Program-made: the position numbers and the translations under genes
Assembly (NCBI RefSeq): GCF_023264675.1
Contig: NZ_JAHFVG010000010.1
Location: forward strand, 1-64,000
DNA length: 64,000 bases
From: Rhodococcus sp. (in: high G+C Gram-positive bacteria)
Lineage (GTDB): Bacteria > Actinomycetota > Actinomycetes > Mycobacteriales > Mycobacteriaceae
Direction: 5' to 3'
The notes under the pieces: generated by a model
What the model was told of the DNA's origin: nothing
Seen by the model: the letters and a program-made list of their open reading frames with translations, nothing else
The model's database searches: none
Shown: positions 9,402-21,004 of the stretch, one piece after another
Position numbering within the stretch: the stretch's first letter is position 1
Layout of the letters: every line of letters begins with the position of its first letter

Positions 9402-9454
9402 GCGACGAGCCGGGCTAGCACGACCACATGTGTATCGCACACGCTGCGGTGCAT
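9398..9454 (-). CDS. Possible 18-residue leader peptide of the methyltransferase operon
   Basis: ATG at 9454 follows a good purine-rich site (GGGGAGAGG, eight bases upstream) and opens an 18-codon frame (MHRSVCDTHVVVLARLVA). Its TGA overlaps the GTG at 9401 as GTGA. The methyltransferase GTG itself has no ribosome-binding site, so reinitiation from this mini-ORF would explain its translation. It could equally be chance. Confidence 0.35.
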   Translation of the reverse strand: MHRSVCDTHVVVLARLVA

Positions 9455-9613
9455 TGGCAGGACCTCTCCCCTTGTTTTGCTGAATCTGTCATTCTCGCGC
9501 CACCCGCAGACTAGCATCGGATCTGTGGCTGCTGTTTCTATTCCTGTACGACGAACACAATCGGGTTGTAGTTGACGGTTGCATCAGTCGGAGTACCGCT
9601 AGTCTCAATTACC

Positions 9614-10111
9614 GTGTCCACCACCTCTCAGAACGACGACTGGTCAGCCGAGGACGAAGAGCTCCAGCATCACGTCCCGTTGCCCGTCGAACTGCCGCTC
9701 ACGGAAAATATCGCCGACGAGGCCCTTGACCTCAAGACGCAGATTCTGCGATTCTTGGCGACGGGTGTGCTCTCCGCGATCGTCGACCAGGGCCTCAACC
9801 TGCTGCTTCACTTCGTGTTCGGCGTCGGCGTGACGCTGGCGAAAGCAATAGGCTTCATCCTCGGTACGACGACGGCCTACCTCATCAATCGGCGCTGGAC
9901 GTTCAATGCTGCGCCGTCACGGGCGCGCTTCATGGCGGTCGTTGCTCTCTACGCCGCGACCTTTGCCGTCCAGGTCGGCATCTATACCTGGCTGTACAAC
10001 GTCTTCTCCGACGGCTTCTGGTACTCCAACATCGCCTTCGTGGTGGCGCAGGGGACCGCGACGGTCATCAACTTCGTCGTCCAGCGTGTGGTGATCTTCA
10101 AAATTCGCTAG
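9614..10111 (+). CDS. GtrA-family membrane protein (Rv3789-like)
   Basis: About 165 residues: a soluble acidic N terminus of roughly 45 residues, then four membrane helices typical of GtrA (FLATGVLSAIVDQGLNLLL, then AIGFILGTTTAYLINRRWTF, then two C-terminal helices). GtrA proteins help move or organise polyprenyl-phosphate sugars. In M. tuberculosis the homologue Rv3789 lies directly upstream of dprE1 and has been linked to arabinan assembly. Here the gene is separated from dprE1 by the 6-kb island and points the other way. GTG 9614 is my start choice; TTG 9572 is an alternative. Confidence 0.8.
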   Translation: MSTTSQNDDWSAEDEELQHHVPLPVELPLTENIADEALDLKTQILRFLATGVLSAIVDQGLNLLLHFVFGVGVTLAKAIGFILGTTTAYLINRRWTFNAAPSRARFMAVVALYAATFAVQVGIYTWLYNVFSDGFWYSNIAFVVAQGTATVINFVVQRVVIFKIR

Positions 10112-10124
10112 TCCGCGCTCTGCT

Positions 10125-10330
10125 GGCGCAGGTTGCAACGTGCGCGGTTGGCTGGAACCTGCGCGGTTGGTTGCTCCGGGTCTTGTCGCGCAGGTTGCAG
10201 TGTGTGGCGCAGGTTGCAGTGTGCGCGGATGGCTGGAACGTGCGCGGTTGGTTGTTGCGGATCTTGTCGCGCAGGTTGCAGTGTGTGGCGCAGGTTGCAA
10301 CGTGCGCGGTTAGCTGGAACCTGCGCGGCT
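10125..10330 (+). repeat. 81-bp imperfect tandem repeat, about 2.5 copies
   Basis: Copies begin at 10125, 10206 and 10287, each opening GGCGCAGGTTGCA, with exactly 81 bp spacing; the third copy is partial. Within each unit the words GCGCAGGTTGCA and GTGCGCGGTTGG recur. It fills almost the whole gap between the convergent gtrA and rmlC genes. Because 81 is a multiple of three, reading frames run through it, but none looks like a gene. Confidence 0.9.
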
Positions 10331-10335
10331 GTGGG

Positions 10336-10923
10336 TCAGGCGTCGTAGGTGGGGAGGTATCCGGCGTCGATGGACTGGGCCAGTGAGGGCGCGGCGCGGT
10401 CTTTGTCGGAGAGTTGGTACTCCAACGCCGATCCGTCGCGGGCGAGGGTGGGCCAGTCGATCCCCAGATCCGGATCGAGGGGGTTCAGGTCGCGGTCCAG
10501 GCTCGGGGTGTATTCGATCGAGCACAGATACATCACCGTCGACCCGTCCTCGAGGGACAAGATCGCATGCCCGAGACCTTCCGGCAGGTACACCGCCCGG
10601 CGATCGACGTCGTCGATGAGCACACTGTCCCACTGCCCGAACGTCGGCGACCCGACCCGCAGGTCGACGATCACATCGAGGAACGCACCCTTCACACACG
10701 TGACGTATTTCGCTTGCCCGGGAGGGGTGTCGGTGAAGTGGATCCCGCGTAGTACCCCGGCGGCGGACACCGAACAGTTCGCCTGCTCCAGCGCCAGCGG
10801 GCGGCCCACGGCCTCGGTGAACGCGGAGGATTTGAACCATTCGAAGAACACACCGCGATCGTCACCGAACTGGCGTGGTGTGAACTCGTAGGCACCGCTG
10901 ATCTTCAATTCACGAAAACTCAT
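10336..10923 (-). CDS. rmlC: dTDP-4-dehydrorhamnose 3,5-epimerase
   Basis: Cupin-fold epimerase of 195 residues that converts dTDP-4-keto-6-deoxyglucose to the L-lyxo form during dTDP-L-rhamnose synthesis. Diagnostic are FGDDRGVFFEWF, LRGIHFTDTPPGQAKYV (with the catalytic His) and LPEGLGHAILSLED. The ATG at 10923 gives MSFRELKISG; the longer open frame upstream overlaps rmlA and is not family-like. It sits 13 bp downstream of rmlA, so both are probably one transcript supplying rhamnose for the rhamnose-GlcNAc linker of arabinogalactan. Confidence 0.93.
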   Translation of the reverse strand: MSFRELKISGAYEFTPRQFGDDRGVFFEWFKSSAFTEAVGRPLALEQANCSVSAAGVLRGIHFTDTPPGQAKYVTCVKGAFLDVIVDLRVGSPTFGQWDSVLIDDVDRRAVYLPEGLGHAILSLEDGSTVMYLCSIEYTPSLDRDLNPLDPDLGIDWPTLARDGSALEYQLSDKDRAAPSLAQSIDAGYLPTYDA

Positions 10924-10936
10924 GGAAACAGATTTC

Positions 10937-11806
<870 letters not shown>

Positions 11807-11851
11807 AGGTGAGCAGTCTCCCAGATCAGCAGGGTCTTCGCGCACTCGCGC

Positions 11852-12205
11852 TCACTGCCAGGGAATGCGATATGGCTCTTCGTCGGCGTGTAAAGGCCAG
11901 TTGGTCGGCCAATCGACGTGCGGGTCGGAACGAAGCTCGGATACCTCCGGTGGAACGGGATCGGCGTCGACTTCGATGCGGTCCCATGTGGTGTTTCCGA
12001 CAGCAACCTGCGATGCGAATGCGCGAAGCTCAGGAGTTGCCCTCGCCGAGGCCGACAGCCTGGCCAACAGCGCCTCGGTGACGGACGTGCGCTTCCCGGA
12101 CGCGCCGATACTCGTATGCTCCGCACGCCGACGGGATGCATCGAGCCGATCAAGGGAACCGAGGACACGGTCCCGAGCAGCCGTTGCTGCGAGGTCGTCC
12201 ATCAT
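11852..12205 (-). CDS. Hypothetical small protein of a T7SS-like cassette
   Basis: 117 residues, not recognised. The N-terminal two thirds is a charged, alanine-rich helical stretch (ATAARDRVLGSLDRLDAS). The C terminus is proline- and tryptophan-rich (HVDWPTNWPLHADEEPYRIP). There is no signal peptide. Its ATG overlaps the TGA of the upstream WxG-containing gene (ATGA), so it is translated with it and may be its chaperone, partner or immunity protein; this is inference from position only. Confidence 0.6.
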   Translation of the reverse strand: MMDDLAATAARDRVLGSLDRLDASRRRAEHTSIGASGKRTSVTEALLARLSASARATPELRAFASQVAVGNTTWDRIEVDADPVPPEVSELRSDPHVDWPTNWPLHADEEPYRIPWQ

Positions 12206-13410
12206 GCGTCTTGCCACGGAGCGGTGCCCTGTCCAACAGAGAACCCCTCGTCGGGGGTAGCGAGCAATGGAGTGATGTCGGCCGTCTTTCCGGTGTCGAT
12301 TGCAGTCTTTCCCATGTCGAGGACGTTGGTCAACGGAGTGAGGTGTTCTTCGATGCTTCGGTCGATGGTGCCTGTCGGGTCGGTGATCGCATTCAAGAAC
12401 TGCCCGAAGTCGTCGACCACTCGCTCGATCGCGTGAACGAGGTCCATGGTCAAATCCATCGCCTGCCAGCATATTTCGAGTATCGACTCGATCTGCCAGG
12501 CCGTGCCGAAAACGGGGATCTTCTTGGCCAAGACTTTGATTGCGCCTCGACTGGATCCGACGTCGACCTCTGCTTCCAGCAACTCGACGATTTTGGCGAT
12601 GATCGCCTGAACTGCGCCTCGTATTTTGTCGGCGATGGCCTCTGCCAGGGCACTGATCGTTCGGCCGCAGGGTCCTTCCCAGTACATCGCGGCAACTTGG
12701 CGTCCGGCATAGTCGGAGAAGGACTGTGCAGCCAGTCCGTTCCAGTATTCGTCCACGCGGCGGACTCCACGCTCGAGCGATGCAGCACCGGATTCCATCG
12801 CGTTACCGGCGATCTCGAAAGCTTGCCCGAGGCGACGAATTTCGTTCCAATTGCCGGTGATCGGGATGGTCGCGTCGTTGAGTGGACTCCAGCCCGACAG
12901 TTCGAAGATCGTTCGATCGATTTCCCCCAACCATCCGGCGACCTCGTCGATCGCTTCGCGGGTGTCGTCGACGGCCGGGGCCGGTGGCGGGTAGTCGATG
13001 CCCTCCGGTGATCCGTAATCGGCGACGGAGTGATACTCGTCGACGGAACCGACCGCAGGCGTCTCGGATGTCCCGGGTTGCGCGAGGGGGAAAGGGAGGA
13101 GACCGACGTGCGCATTGAACGCGTCGTAGTTCTTCTTCTCTTGATCGTCGTAAAGCCAAGCAGCCTTCCGTAATTCGTCGCCGACGCTGATGCAGTTGGC
13201 AGTGAGGTGGACGTGGCGACTTCGGCTCAACTCCTGGTAATCGGCGACGAAGCCGGCCAGACGCTGAAGAATCTGTCCGGGAATGGAGTCGCTCAGTCCA
13301 GCATGATCGATGATGTACCGATGGCTCGCCAGGGTCTCCGTGCCGATGTTGCCGACCAATCTTCCGAGGCCGGCGATTTCAAAACTATCTGTGTATAGAT
13401 CCTCCGACAT
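12202..13410 (-). CDS. ESX/WXG100-like secreted protein
   Basis: 402 residues. The first about 100 resemble the all-helical EspC/WXG100-type domain and end in a YxxxE element (YDDQE, 87-91), like the type VII secretion signal. A proline-rich linker (YPPPAP) follows, then a second helical domain with a W-x-G turn (YWNG, 222-225). Hydrophobic helices lie near 265-285 and 305-345. A strong AGGAGG precedes the ATG at 13410, one base after the upstream stop. The architecture fits a T7SS substrate with a membrane-active C-terminal region. No ESX secretion machinery is in the window. Exact family not certain. Confidence 0.6.
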   Translation of the reverse strand: MSEDLYTDSFEIAGLGRLVGNIGTETLASHRYIIDHAGLSDSIPGQILQRLAGFVADYQELSRSRHVHLTANCISVGDELRKAAWLYDDQEKKNYDAFNAHVGLLPFPLAQPGTSETPAVGSVDEYHSVADYGSPEGIDYPPPAPAVDDTREAIDEVAGWLGEIDRTIFELSGWSPLNDATIPITGNWNEIRRLGQAFEIAGNAMESGAASLERGVRRVDEYWNGLAAQSFSDYAGRQVAAMYWEGPCGRTISALAEAIADKIRGAVQAIIAKIVELLEAEVDVGSSRGAIKVLAKKIPVFGTAWQIESILEICWQAMDLTMDLVHAIERVVDDFGQFLNAITDPTGTIDRSIEEHLTPLTNVLDMGKTAIDTGKTADITPLLATPDEGFSVGQGTAPWQDA

Positions 13411-13411
13411 G

Positions 13412-16097
<2,686 letters not shown>

Positions 16098-16101
<4 letters not shown>

Positions 16102-16553
16102 TGCGTTTGCCTCTTTCTGCGAAACGAGAAATCACGATAGCCGAAGAAGCTGACCACGGCCATGATCGCGGTGACGACCAATTGTGAAGGGATGGGCGGG
16201 AAGTGCAGAATCGAGACTGCGACGGTCATCAACGAGATGTTGGCGAGGAACGCGCCGAAATTGACCACGAAGAATCTGAAGAGATCGCGGAGAATATGTC
16301 CGCGAACGCGAAAGACCAAGTAGCGGTACATCGCAAAGGCGCACAGTACGTTGCACAGGTACCCGAGAACGATCGCTGCGTGGTAACCGTAGCGCTCACC
16401 GATCAGCAGCTGCCAGACGATGAACCAGCCTGTACCGAGAGCGGTGTTCGCTCCGCCTACGAGAAGAAACGCCAAAGCCTGATTCTTGACGATGCGCATC
16501 AGAGGCCCCGGCTCACCGCTCATACCTGCAGGCGGTGCTGCATTCTCGGTCAT
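16098..16553 (-). CDS. GtrA-family membrane protein
   Basis: 151 residues with four predicted helices and the GtrA pattern FLLVGGANTALGTGWFIVW, then LGYLCNVLCAFAMYRYLVF and a C-terminal FFGYRDFSFRR tail. ATG 16553 overlaps the TGA of the upstream epimerase gene, and the stop overlaps the next start, so three genes are translationally coupled. GtrA proteins act with polyprenyl-phosphate glycosyltransferases (GtrB-type), and such an enzyme lies two genes upstream. This is a second GtrA paralogue, distinct from the one at 9614. Confidence 0.85.
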
Positions 16554-17482
16554 CGACCTGCCCCCAGTGCTCGGCGAGTGGCGTGCAAGGTGGCGTCGAT
16601 ACCTGCAGGCAACGTTCGATGCGTTCTGCGGTCGATGTCGGTCCAGACCGTCGAGCGCAGGCGAAGGTCTCGCCCTTGGAACGCGGACAGCGGTGACGCT
16701 GCGAGAACCACATTGGGGCGTCGGCGAAACACCGTGCGGCACGCTCCGAGGATCGATCCGATGGTAACGGCGTGCCCTGACGCGAAGATCTTGGTGACGG
16801 GTGCCGACTTCCTCGTCGCCGATTTGTTCAGTGCGTCCGCAACCATCTCCGCGGCATCGCTGACGAACAGGTAGTCGCGAAGCGTGTCCATCGGGACGTA
16901 GATCGACACCGGTGCCGCCATGAGGTATCCGCGGCACAGATGTGAGATGAGTCCCTGCGGTTTCGCGAGGTTCTGCCCGGGTCCGTAGAGATTCGCGAAT
17001 CGTCCGATGACCACGTTGCAGCCGGTGGACACCCCGAAGTCCGTGGCGAGCTTTTCGGAGTCGAGCTTCGCGTGGCCGTAGCCCCCGAGCGGAATCGGTG
17101 TGGTTCCCTCGTGATGAGGCGCCCCCGTCGATCCCGCGTACACGCCGCCCGCCGAGGATGCGAGGAAGAACGTGCCGTCACGCGCCGCGATCCGGTCGAC
17201 AAGACCGAGCACGTCGGCGATCAGTTCGTTCTCGGACGCGAATTGGGCGTCGCTCGTGCCGTTCACGCCTGCTCCGGCGGCCCATACGATGTTCCAGTCG
17301 GCGTTCTCGGATGTGGCGAAGAAGGTAGCGCAGTGCTCCAGCAGCGTGGTCCGCGCCGAACGATGATCCGCCCACGGCACGATGCTCGTGTGGACGCAGT
17401 GGCCCCGGCGACGTAGTTCGCGAACGACCGCCGAACCCAACAGCCCGCCGCTCCCGACGATCCAGGTATGGGTCGAACTCAT
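16550..17482 (-). CDS. NAD-dependent epimerase/dehydratase (extended SDR)
   Basis: 310 residues. The N-terminal GSGGLLGSAV replaces the usual GxxGxxG loop, LASSAGGVYAG carries the Ser/Thr region, and YGHAK supplies the YxxxK catalytic pair. VVIGRFANLYGPGQ is typical of sugar-nucleotide SDRs. It probably modifies a nucleotide- or lipid-linked sugar for the neighbouring glycosyltransferases. It overlaps both neighbours by 4 nt. Confidence 0.8.
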   Translation of the reverse strand: MSSTHTWIVGSGGLLGSAVVRELRRRGHCVHTSIVPWADHRSARTTLLEHCATFFATSENADWNIVWAAGAGVNGTSDAQFASENELIADVLGLVDRIAARDGTFFLASSAGGVYAGSTGAPHHEGTTPIPLGGYGHAKLDSEKLATDFGVSTGCNVVIGRFANLYGPGQNLAKPQGLISHLCRGYLMAAPVSIYVPMDTLRDYLFVSDAAEMVADALNKSATRKSAPVTKIFASGHAVTIGSILGACRTVFRRRPNVVLAASPLSAFQGRDLRLRSTVWTDIDRRTHRTLPAGIDATLHATRRALGAGR

Positions 17483-18528
17483 GCCGAGGGCGTGGATTCT
17501 GGTGGGGTGGAGTTCGTCGTGGAACCGGTCCTGCCCAGCGGACCGTCAGCGGGGTCGGCGACGATCAGATACGGCGGTTTGCCCATGGCTGTCTTGACGT
17601 TCACGCCGACGTATTCGGCGACGACGCCCAGCGAGAACAGAGTGGCCCCGAAACCGAAGAGCAGAATTACCATGGTCGACGCCCACCCTCGAACCTCGGA
17701 ACCGAGGTCGAACAGCAGGTACGACGCCAGTACCCACAGGACCAGCACCAGGCCGAGCAGAGCAAATGCGACACCGATGAAACTGACCAGCCGAAGTCCC
17801 TTCGTACCGCTGGAGAGCACCATCCGCCAGAAGTGGGAAAGCAGAGTTCGGAGTCGATAGCCCGAGCGGCGACCCTGTTCTTCTCGCAATGCGACGGGGC
17901 TTGTGGTGACATCGCCCGCGATCCAGCCGAGTGCAACGTCCAGGTACGCCTCCGAGCCGGCGTACGCGGCAACGGATCGGCCGACCTCGCCGAGTACCAA
18001 TCGATAGCTCTGGTAGCTCACGGTGTTGTCCGCTGCCATTGCTTTGGCGATCAGCCACTTCGACCCGCGTGACGCCGTGTTACGCCACATGCCATGTGGC
18101 GCAGCGTTTGTCGGCTTCGCGTAGACGACGGACGACTGACGGTCGAGTGCTGTGTCCAGCAAGCTGCCGATAGCGGCCGGGTCGTGTTGGCCGTCCTCGT
18201 CCATGGTGACGATCCATTCGCCGCCGCTCGATGCCATTCCGGCGAGCGTTGCGGGGTGCTGCCCGAAGTTTCTGCTGAGCCAGACGCCGCGGACGAACGA
18301 ATGCGTCGCGGTGAGCTCGCGGATCCTGTCGGCGGAGTTGTCCGGCCCGTGATCGAAGACCAGAAGAACTTCCTCGACGATCAGCGGTCTGCCGGCGGGA
18401 GAGAGAGTAATTTTCGTCAACGGGAGAATCTCGTCGACGAGTGCGGCAAGCGTCCGCTCACCCTGGTAGACCGGCACCACGATCGAGATTCGATGTGGCT
18501 CCGGGGCAGCGTTGGACGAGGGTGTCAC
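17479..18528 (-). CDS. Polyprenyl-phosphate glycosyltransferase (GtrB/DPM-like, family 2)
   Basis: 349 residues. The N-terminal GT-A domain has ISIVVPVYQGERTLAALVDEI, WLSRNFGQHPATLAGM and the metal-binding TMDEDGQHDP. Two C-terminal helices (about 250-275 and 285-310) precede a cytoplasmic tail. This is the layout of GtrB and dolichol-phosphate-sugar synthases that load a sugar onto decaprenyl phosphate. GTG start at 18528. With the GtrA-like flippase and the large membrane protein upstream it forms a three-part Gtr-like set. Confidence 0.8.
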   Translation of the reverse strand: MTPSSNAAPEPHRISIVVPVYQGERTLAALVDEILPLTKITLSPAGRPLIVEEVLLVFDHGPDNSADRIRELTATHSFVRGVWLSRNFGQHPATLAGMASSGGEWIVTMDEDGQHDPAAIGSLLDTALDRQSSVVYAKPTNAAPHGMWRNTASRGSKWLIAKAMAADNTVSYQSYRLVLGEVGRSVAAYAGSEAYLDVALGWIAGDVTTSPVALREEQGRRSGYRLRTLLSHFWRMVLSSGTKGLRLVSFIGVAFALLGLVLVLWVLASYLLFDLGSEVRGWASTMVILLFGFGATLFSLGVVAEYVGVNVKTAMGKPPYLIVADPADGPLGRTGSTTNSTPPESTPSA

Positions 18529-18539
18529 AGGTTGGAAGC

Positions 18540-20834
18540 CTAGCTGTTCGTTGCGGAGGTGCTGTGCTCCGCGGATTCGGGATCGAGGTTTTCTTCGTCT
18601 GGCTTGCTGACCTGCGTCTTTTCCGTCCGGCGTCGTCGTACATCCATCACGACGAGCACGATCAAGATCAGCACGCCGCCTGCCATTCCGGCGAATCCGA
18701 GCTTCTGGCCCGGTGGGGTGAACGTGATGGCGAGCTCGGCGTCGTTCGTGCCCGGCGGTAGGTCGACGTACAGGAAGATGTCGCCGAGGCCTTTCGTCTG
18801 GAGAGGTTCACCGTTGAGCGTTGCGGTGTACCCGGGCCACGCGAGACGTGCGAATACGACGCTGCCGCCGGCGGGAGAGCTGACCAGGACGTGCTCGGAC
18901 TCGGCGCTGGACGACTGCGGCACGGCGGTCGCGCCGACAGTGGCCACCACCCGGCCCGTGCTGTCGGGGATCAGTCCATCGGTGCGCTCGAGGACGTAGG
19001 TCTGGCGTTCGGCGTCCTCCGTGGGCGGGGTGACCCATGTCCAACCGGGGGGTGCCTGCCGGGTGTCGGCCAGTGGGTACTGGTTCTTCTGCACGACGAT
19101 TCGGTCGAGCCTCATGAGATCTGCGTAGGTCTTGCCCGTGTACGCGTCCACCTGAAAAACGCGGCGCAGCGCGTCTGGACAGGTGGACCCTTCGTGTTCG
19201 AAGCACAGCAGGTTGGCGAAATCCAGGTACCCGACCGGGGTGTACGCATTGACGTAGTCGAGGCCCATGATCTTGGCAGAGTTGCCGTAGACCTGGGAAT
19301 GCCAGGGAAGCTTGGGGTCGTCCTCGCTGGTGGCGCTGGTTTCGGTCAGGGTTCGGTCCCCGAGCTGAAGTGTGGAGCCTTGCCATTGAGGGAACTCGGC
19401 CTTGGCTTCGGCTTGGGAAGTCGGCAGCCACCACTTGTCGAACGGGGGGTCGTAGGAGGCGACCTGGTACATCGCGACAGGTGCGATGGTGGCGAGCAGC
19501 AGCGCTGCCGTGGCACGCGTCGAAAAGCGATGTGCGAGATAGAGAGCACATCCGCCCACCACGATGATGAACACCCCCGACACCACGTGCCGTCCGAACA
19601 ATTCAGGTCCCGACGAACCGGCTCTGAGCACCAGGACGAGCGTGAGCAGCGACGCAGCAAGAAGGCGAGGTCGAATTTTGTCGAACGTCCCGTATCTGCT
19701 GACCAGGGTCGTCACGAGAATCAGCGCGATGATCGCCACGAACGGCAACACGCGGGCAGGCCAACGGATTGGACCGATGTCGCTGGGGCCCGCGGTGAAA
19801 ACGAGGACGAAGACGAGCAGTATCAGCGGCGCGGTGAGTTCGCGTAATGCGGTCGGGACCTTCCTCCAGGCGATGAACGCCAGCGCGGGCACCAGGAACC
19901 ACGCAATGTAAGTGACCGGAGATGCCGTCGTTTCGCCGGTCCAGGATTCGATGCTCGTCACCGACGACGGAATGCTTGCCGTCAGAGTCTCCGACCAGGG
20001 AGCCGTCAGGAAGTTGTCGTTGAACGTGCCTTCGTCGCCGCTGCGCCAGGTGACCGACGACGTCAGGACGCCTGGCAGGAAAGTGATGGCTCCACAGGCG
20101 GCGGCCGCGATCCCGACGGACGCCACGCGCAGGGCCGGGCGCCAATTCCGCTGGAAGACGTACTCGCCGATCGCCACCGACCCGATCATCACGCCCGCCA
20201 TCACGGCTGCGTGCACGTAACCGACGCTGATGGCCAGGTAGAGGAACACGAACGGCCATATGGGTCCTGATCGCCCACGCGCGTAGCGGACCGAACTGGC
20301 CCAGGCGTTCATGATCCACGCGGTGCCCATGAGCGCGGTGACCCACGAGGTGTTCTCGAAGAACAGTGTGAAGCCGACGAACGGTGCGCTTGCGCCCGCC
20401 ACCGCTGCCCACGCCGGCCGCGAGCCGTAGACGAGAGCGACGCGGTAGACGCCCCACGCGAGCGCTATCGAGAAGCCGAGTTTGACGACGGTTGCGAGGA
20501 GAGCCAGGTTGTCGACGGACGGCGAGATGTAATTGATTGCCATCTGAACCGGATTCCAGAGGCCGCCTTGCCCCTCGACCGGGTAGTTGCCGGTCATCCA
20601 CTGATCGAGAACCAGCGAAGGAAAATGTCCCTCGCGCATGATCCGACCGAGTTGCAGCCAGTTGGGAACCGCGCCGGACTCGGTGTCGTCGATGTAGAAG
20701 AAACGAGGGTCGATCGCGAGGATGACGGCGTAGCCGACGACAACAACGAGGGCAGCTGCTGCTCCCCAGGCCACGCGCTCTCGGCGACTGCCGAGCACAC
20801 TGAAGTGCGCGTGCTCTGTACGGCTGGGGATCAC
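18540..20834 (-). CDS. Large multi-pass membrane protein (YfhO/GT-C-like)
   Basis: About 764 residues with roughly 12-14 hydrophobic helices in the first two thirds and a soluble extracytoplasmic domain (about 500-710). A last helix (GMAGGVLILIVLVVMDV) and a charged tail follow. FFYIDDTESGAVPNWLQLGR in the first loop carries acidic residues like the catalytic loop of GT-C enzymes. GTG 20834 is the most likely start; an open frame continues upstream but overlaps the divergent glfT2 leader. First gene of the five-gene cluster, 11 bp before the GtrB-like gene. By analogy with GtrC it would transfer the flipped sugar; unproven. Confidence 0.7.
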   Translation of the reverse strand: MIPSRTEHAHFSVLGSRRERVAWGAAAALVVVVGYAVILAIDPRFFYIDDTESGAVPNWLQLGRIMREGHFPSLVLDQWMTGNYPVEGQGGLWNPVQMAINYISPSVDNLALLATVVKLGFSIALAWGVYRVALVYGSRPAWAAVAGASAPFVGFTLFFENTSWVTALMGTAWIMNAWASSVRYARGRSGPIWPFVFLYLAISVGYVHAAVMAGVMIGSVAIGEYVFQRNWRPALRVASVGIAAAACGAITFLPGVLTSSVTWRSGDEGTFNDNFLTAPWSETLTASIPSSVTSIESWTGETTASPVTYIAWFLVPALAFIAWRKVPTALRELTAPLILLVFVLVFTAGPSDIGPIRWPARVLPFVAIIALILVTTLVSRYGTFDKIRPRLLAASLLTLVLVLRAGSSGPELFGRHVVSGVFIIVVGGCALYLAHRFSTRATAALLLATIAPVAMYQVASYDPPFDKWWLPTSQAEAKAEFPQWQGSTLQLGDRTLTETSATSEDDPKLPWHSQVYGNSAKIMGLDYVNAYTPVGYLDFANLLCFEHEGSTCPDALRRVFQVDAYTGKTYADLMRLDRIVVQKNQYPLADTRQAPPGWTWVTPPTEDAERQTYVLERTDGLIPDSTGRVVATVGATAVPQSSSAESEHVLVSSPAGGSVVFARLAWPGYTATLNGEPLQTKGLGDIFLYVDLPPGTNDAELAITFTPPGQKLGFAGMAGGVLILIVLVVMDVRRRRTEKTQVSKPDEENLDPESAEHSTSATNS

Positions 20835-21004
20835 TGGTCGACTCCGTGAGTGTGGACTTGAGGCACCCGACTGTATCCCGCGGAGGTCCACGCAGCCGAA
20901 ACGGCGCGGCACGTCCGTGCAACGAGCCGACCTCCGCGAAGGTTGTGCAACCATGGAAGGTGCTTCGAAACATCCGGGTTCGAGTAGATGGGGTACTTCA
21001 AGGT

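Noticed and set aside
3546-9440. Classical restriction-modification system
   Set aside because: A Dam-type methyltransferase is present but no endonuclease of a known type; the phosphoesterase and ATPase do not fit type I-IV enzymes.
3546-9440. CBASS operon
   Set aside because: S-4TM is present, but no CD-NTase, Cap2 or Cap3 homologue is visible.
10125-10330. CRISPR-like repeat array
   Set aside because: The unit is 81 bp with no unique spacers and no cas genes nearby; it is a plain tandem repeat.
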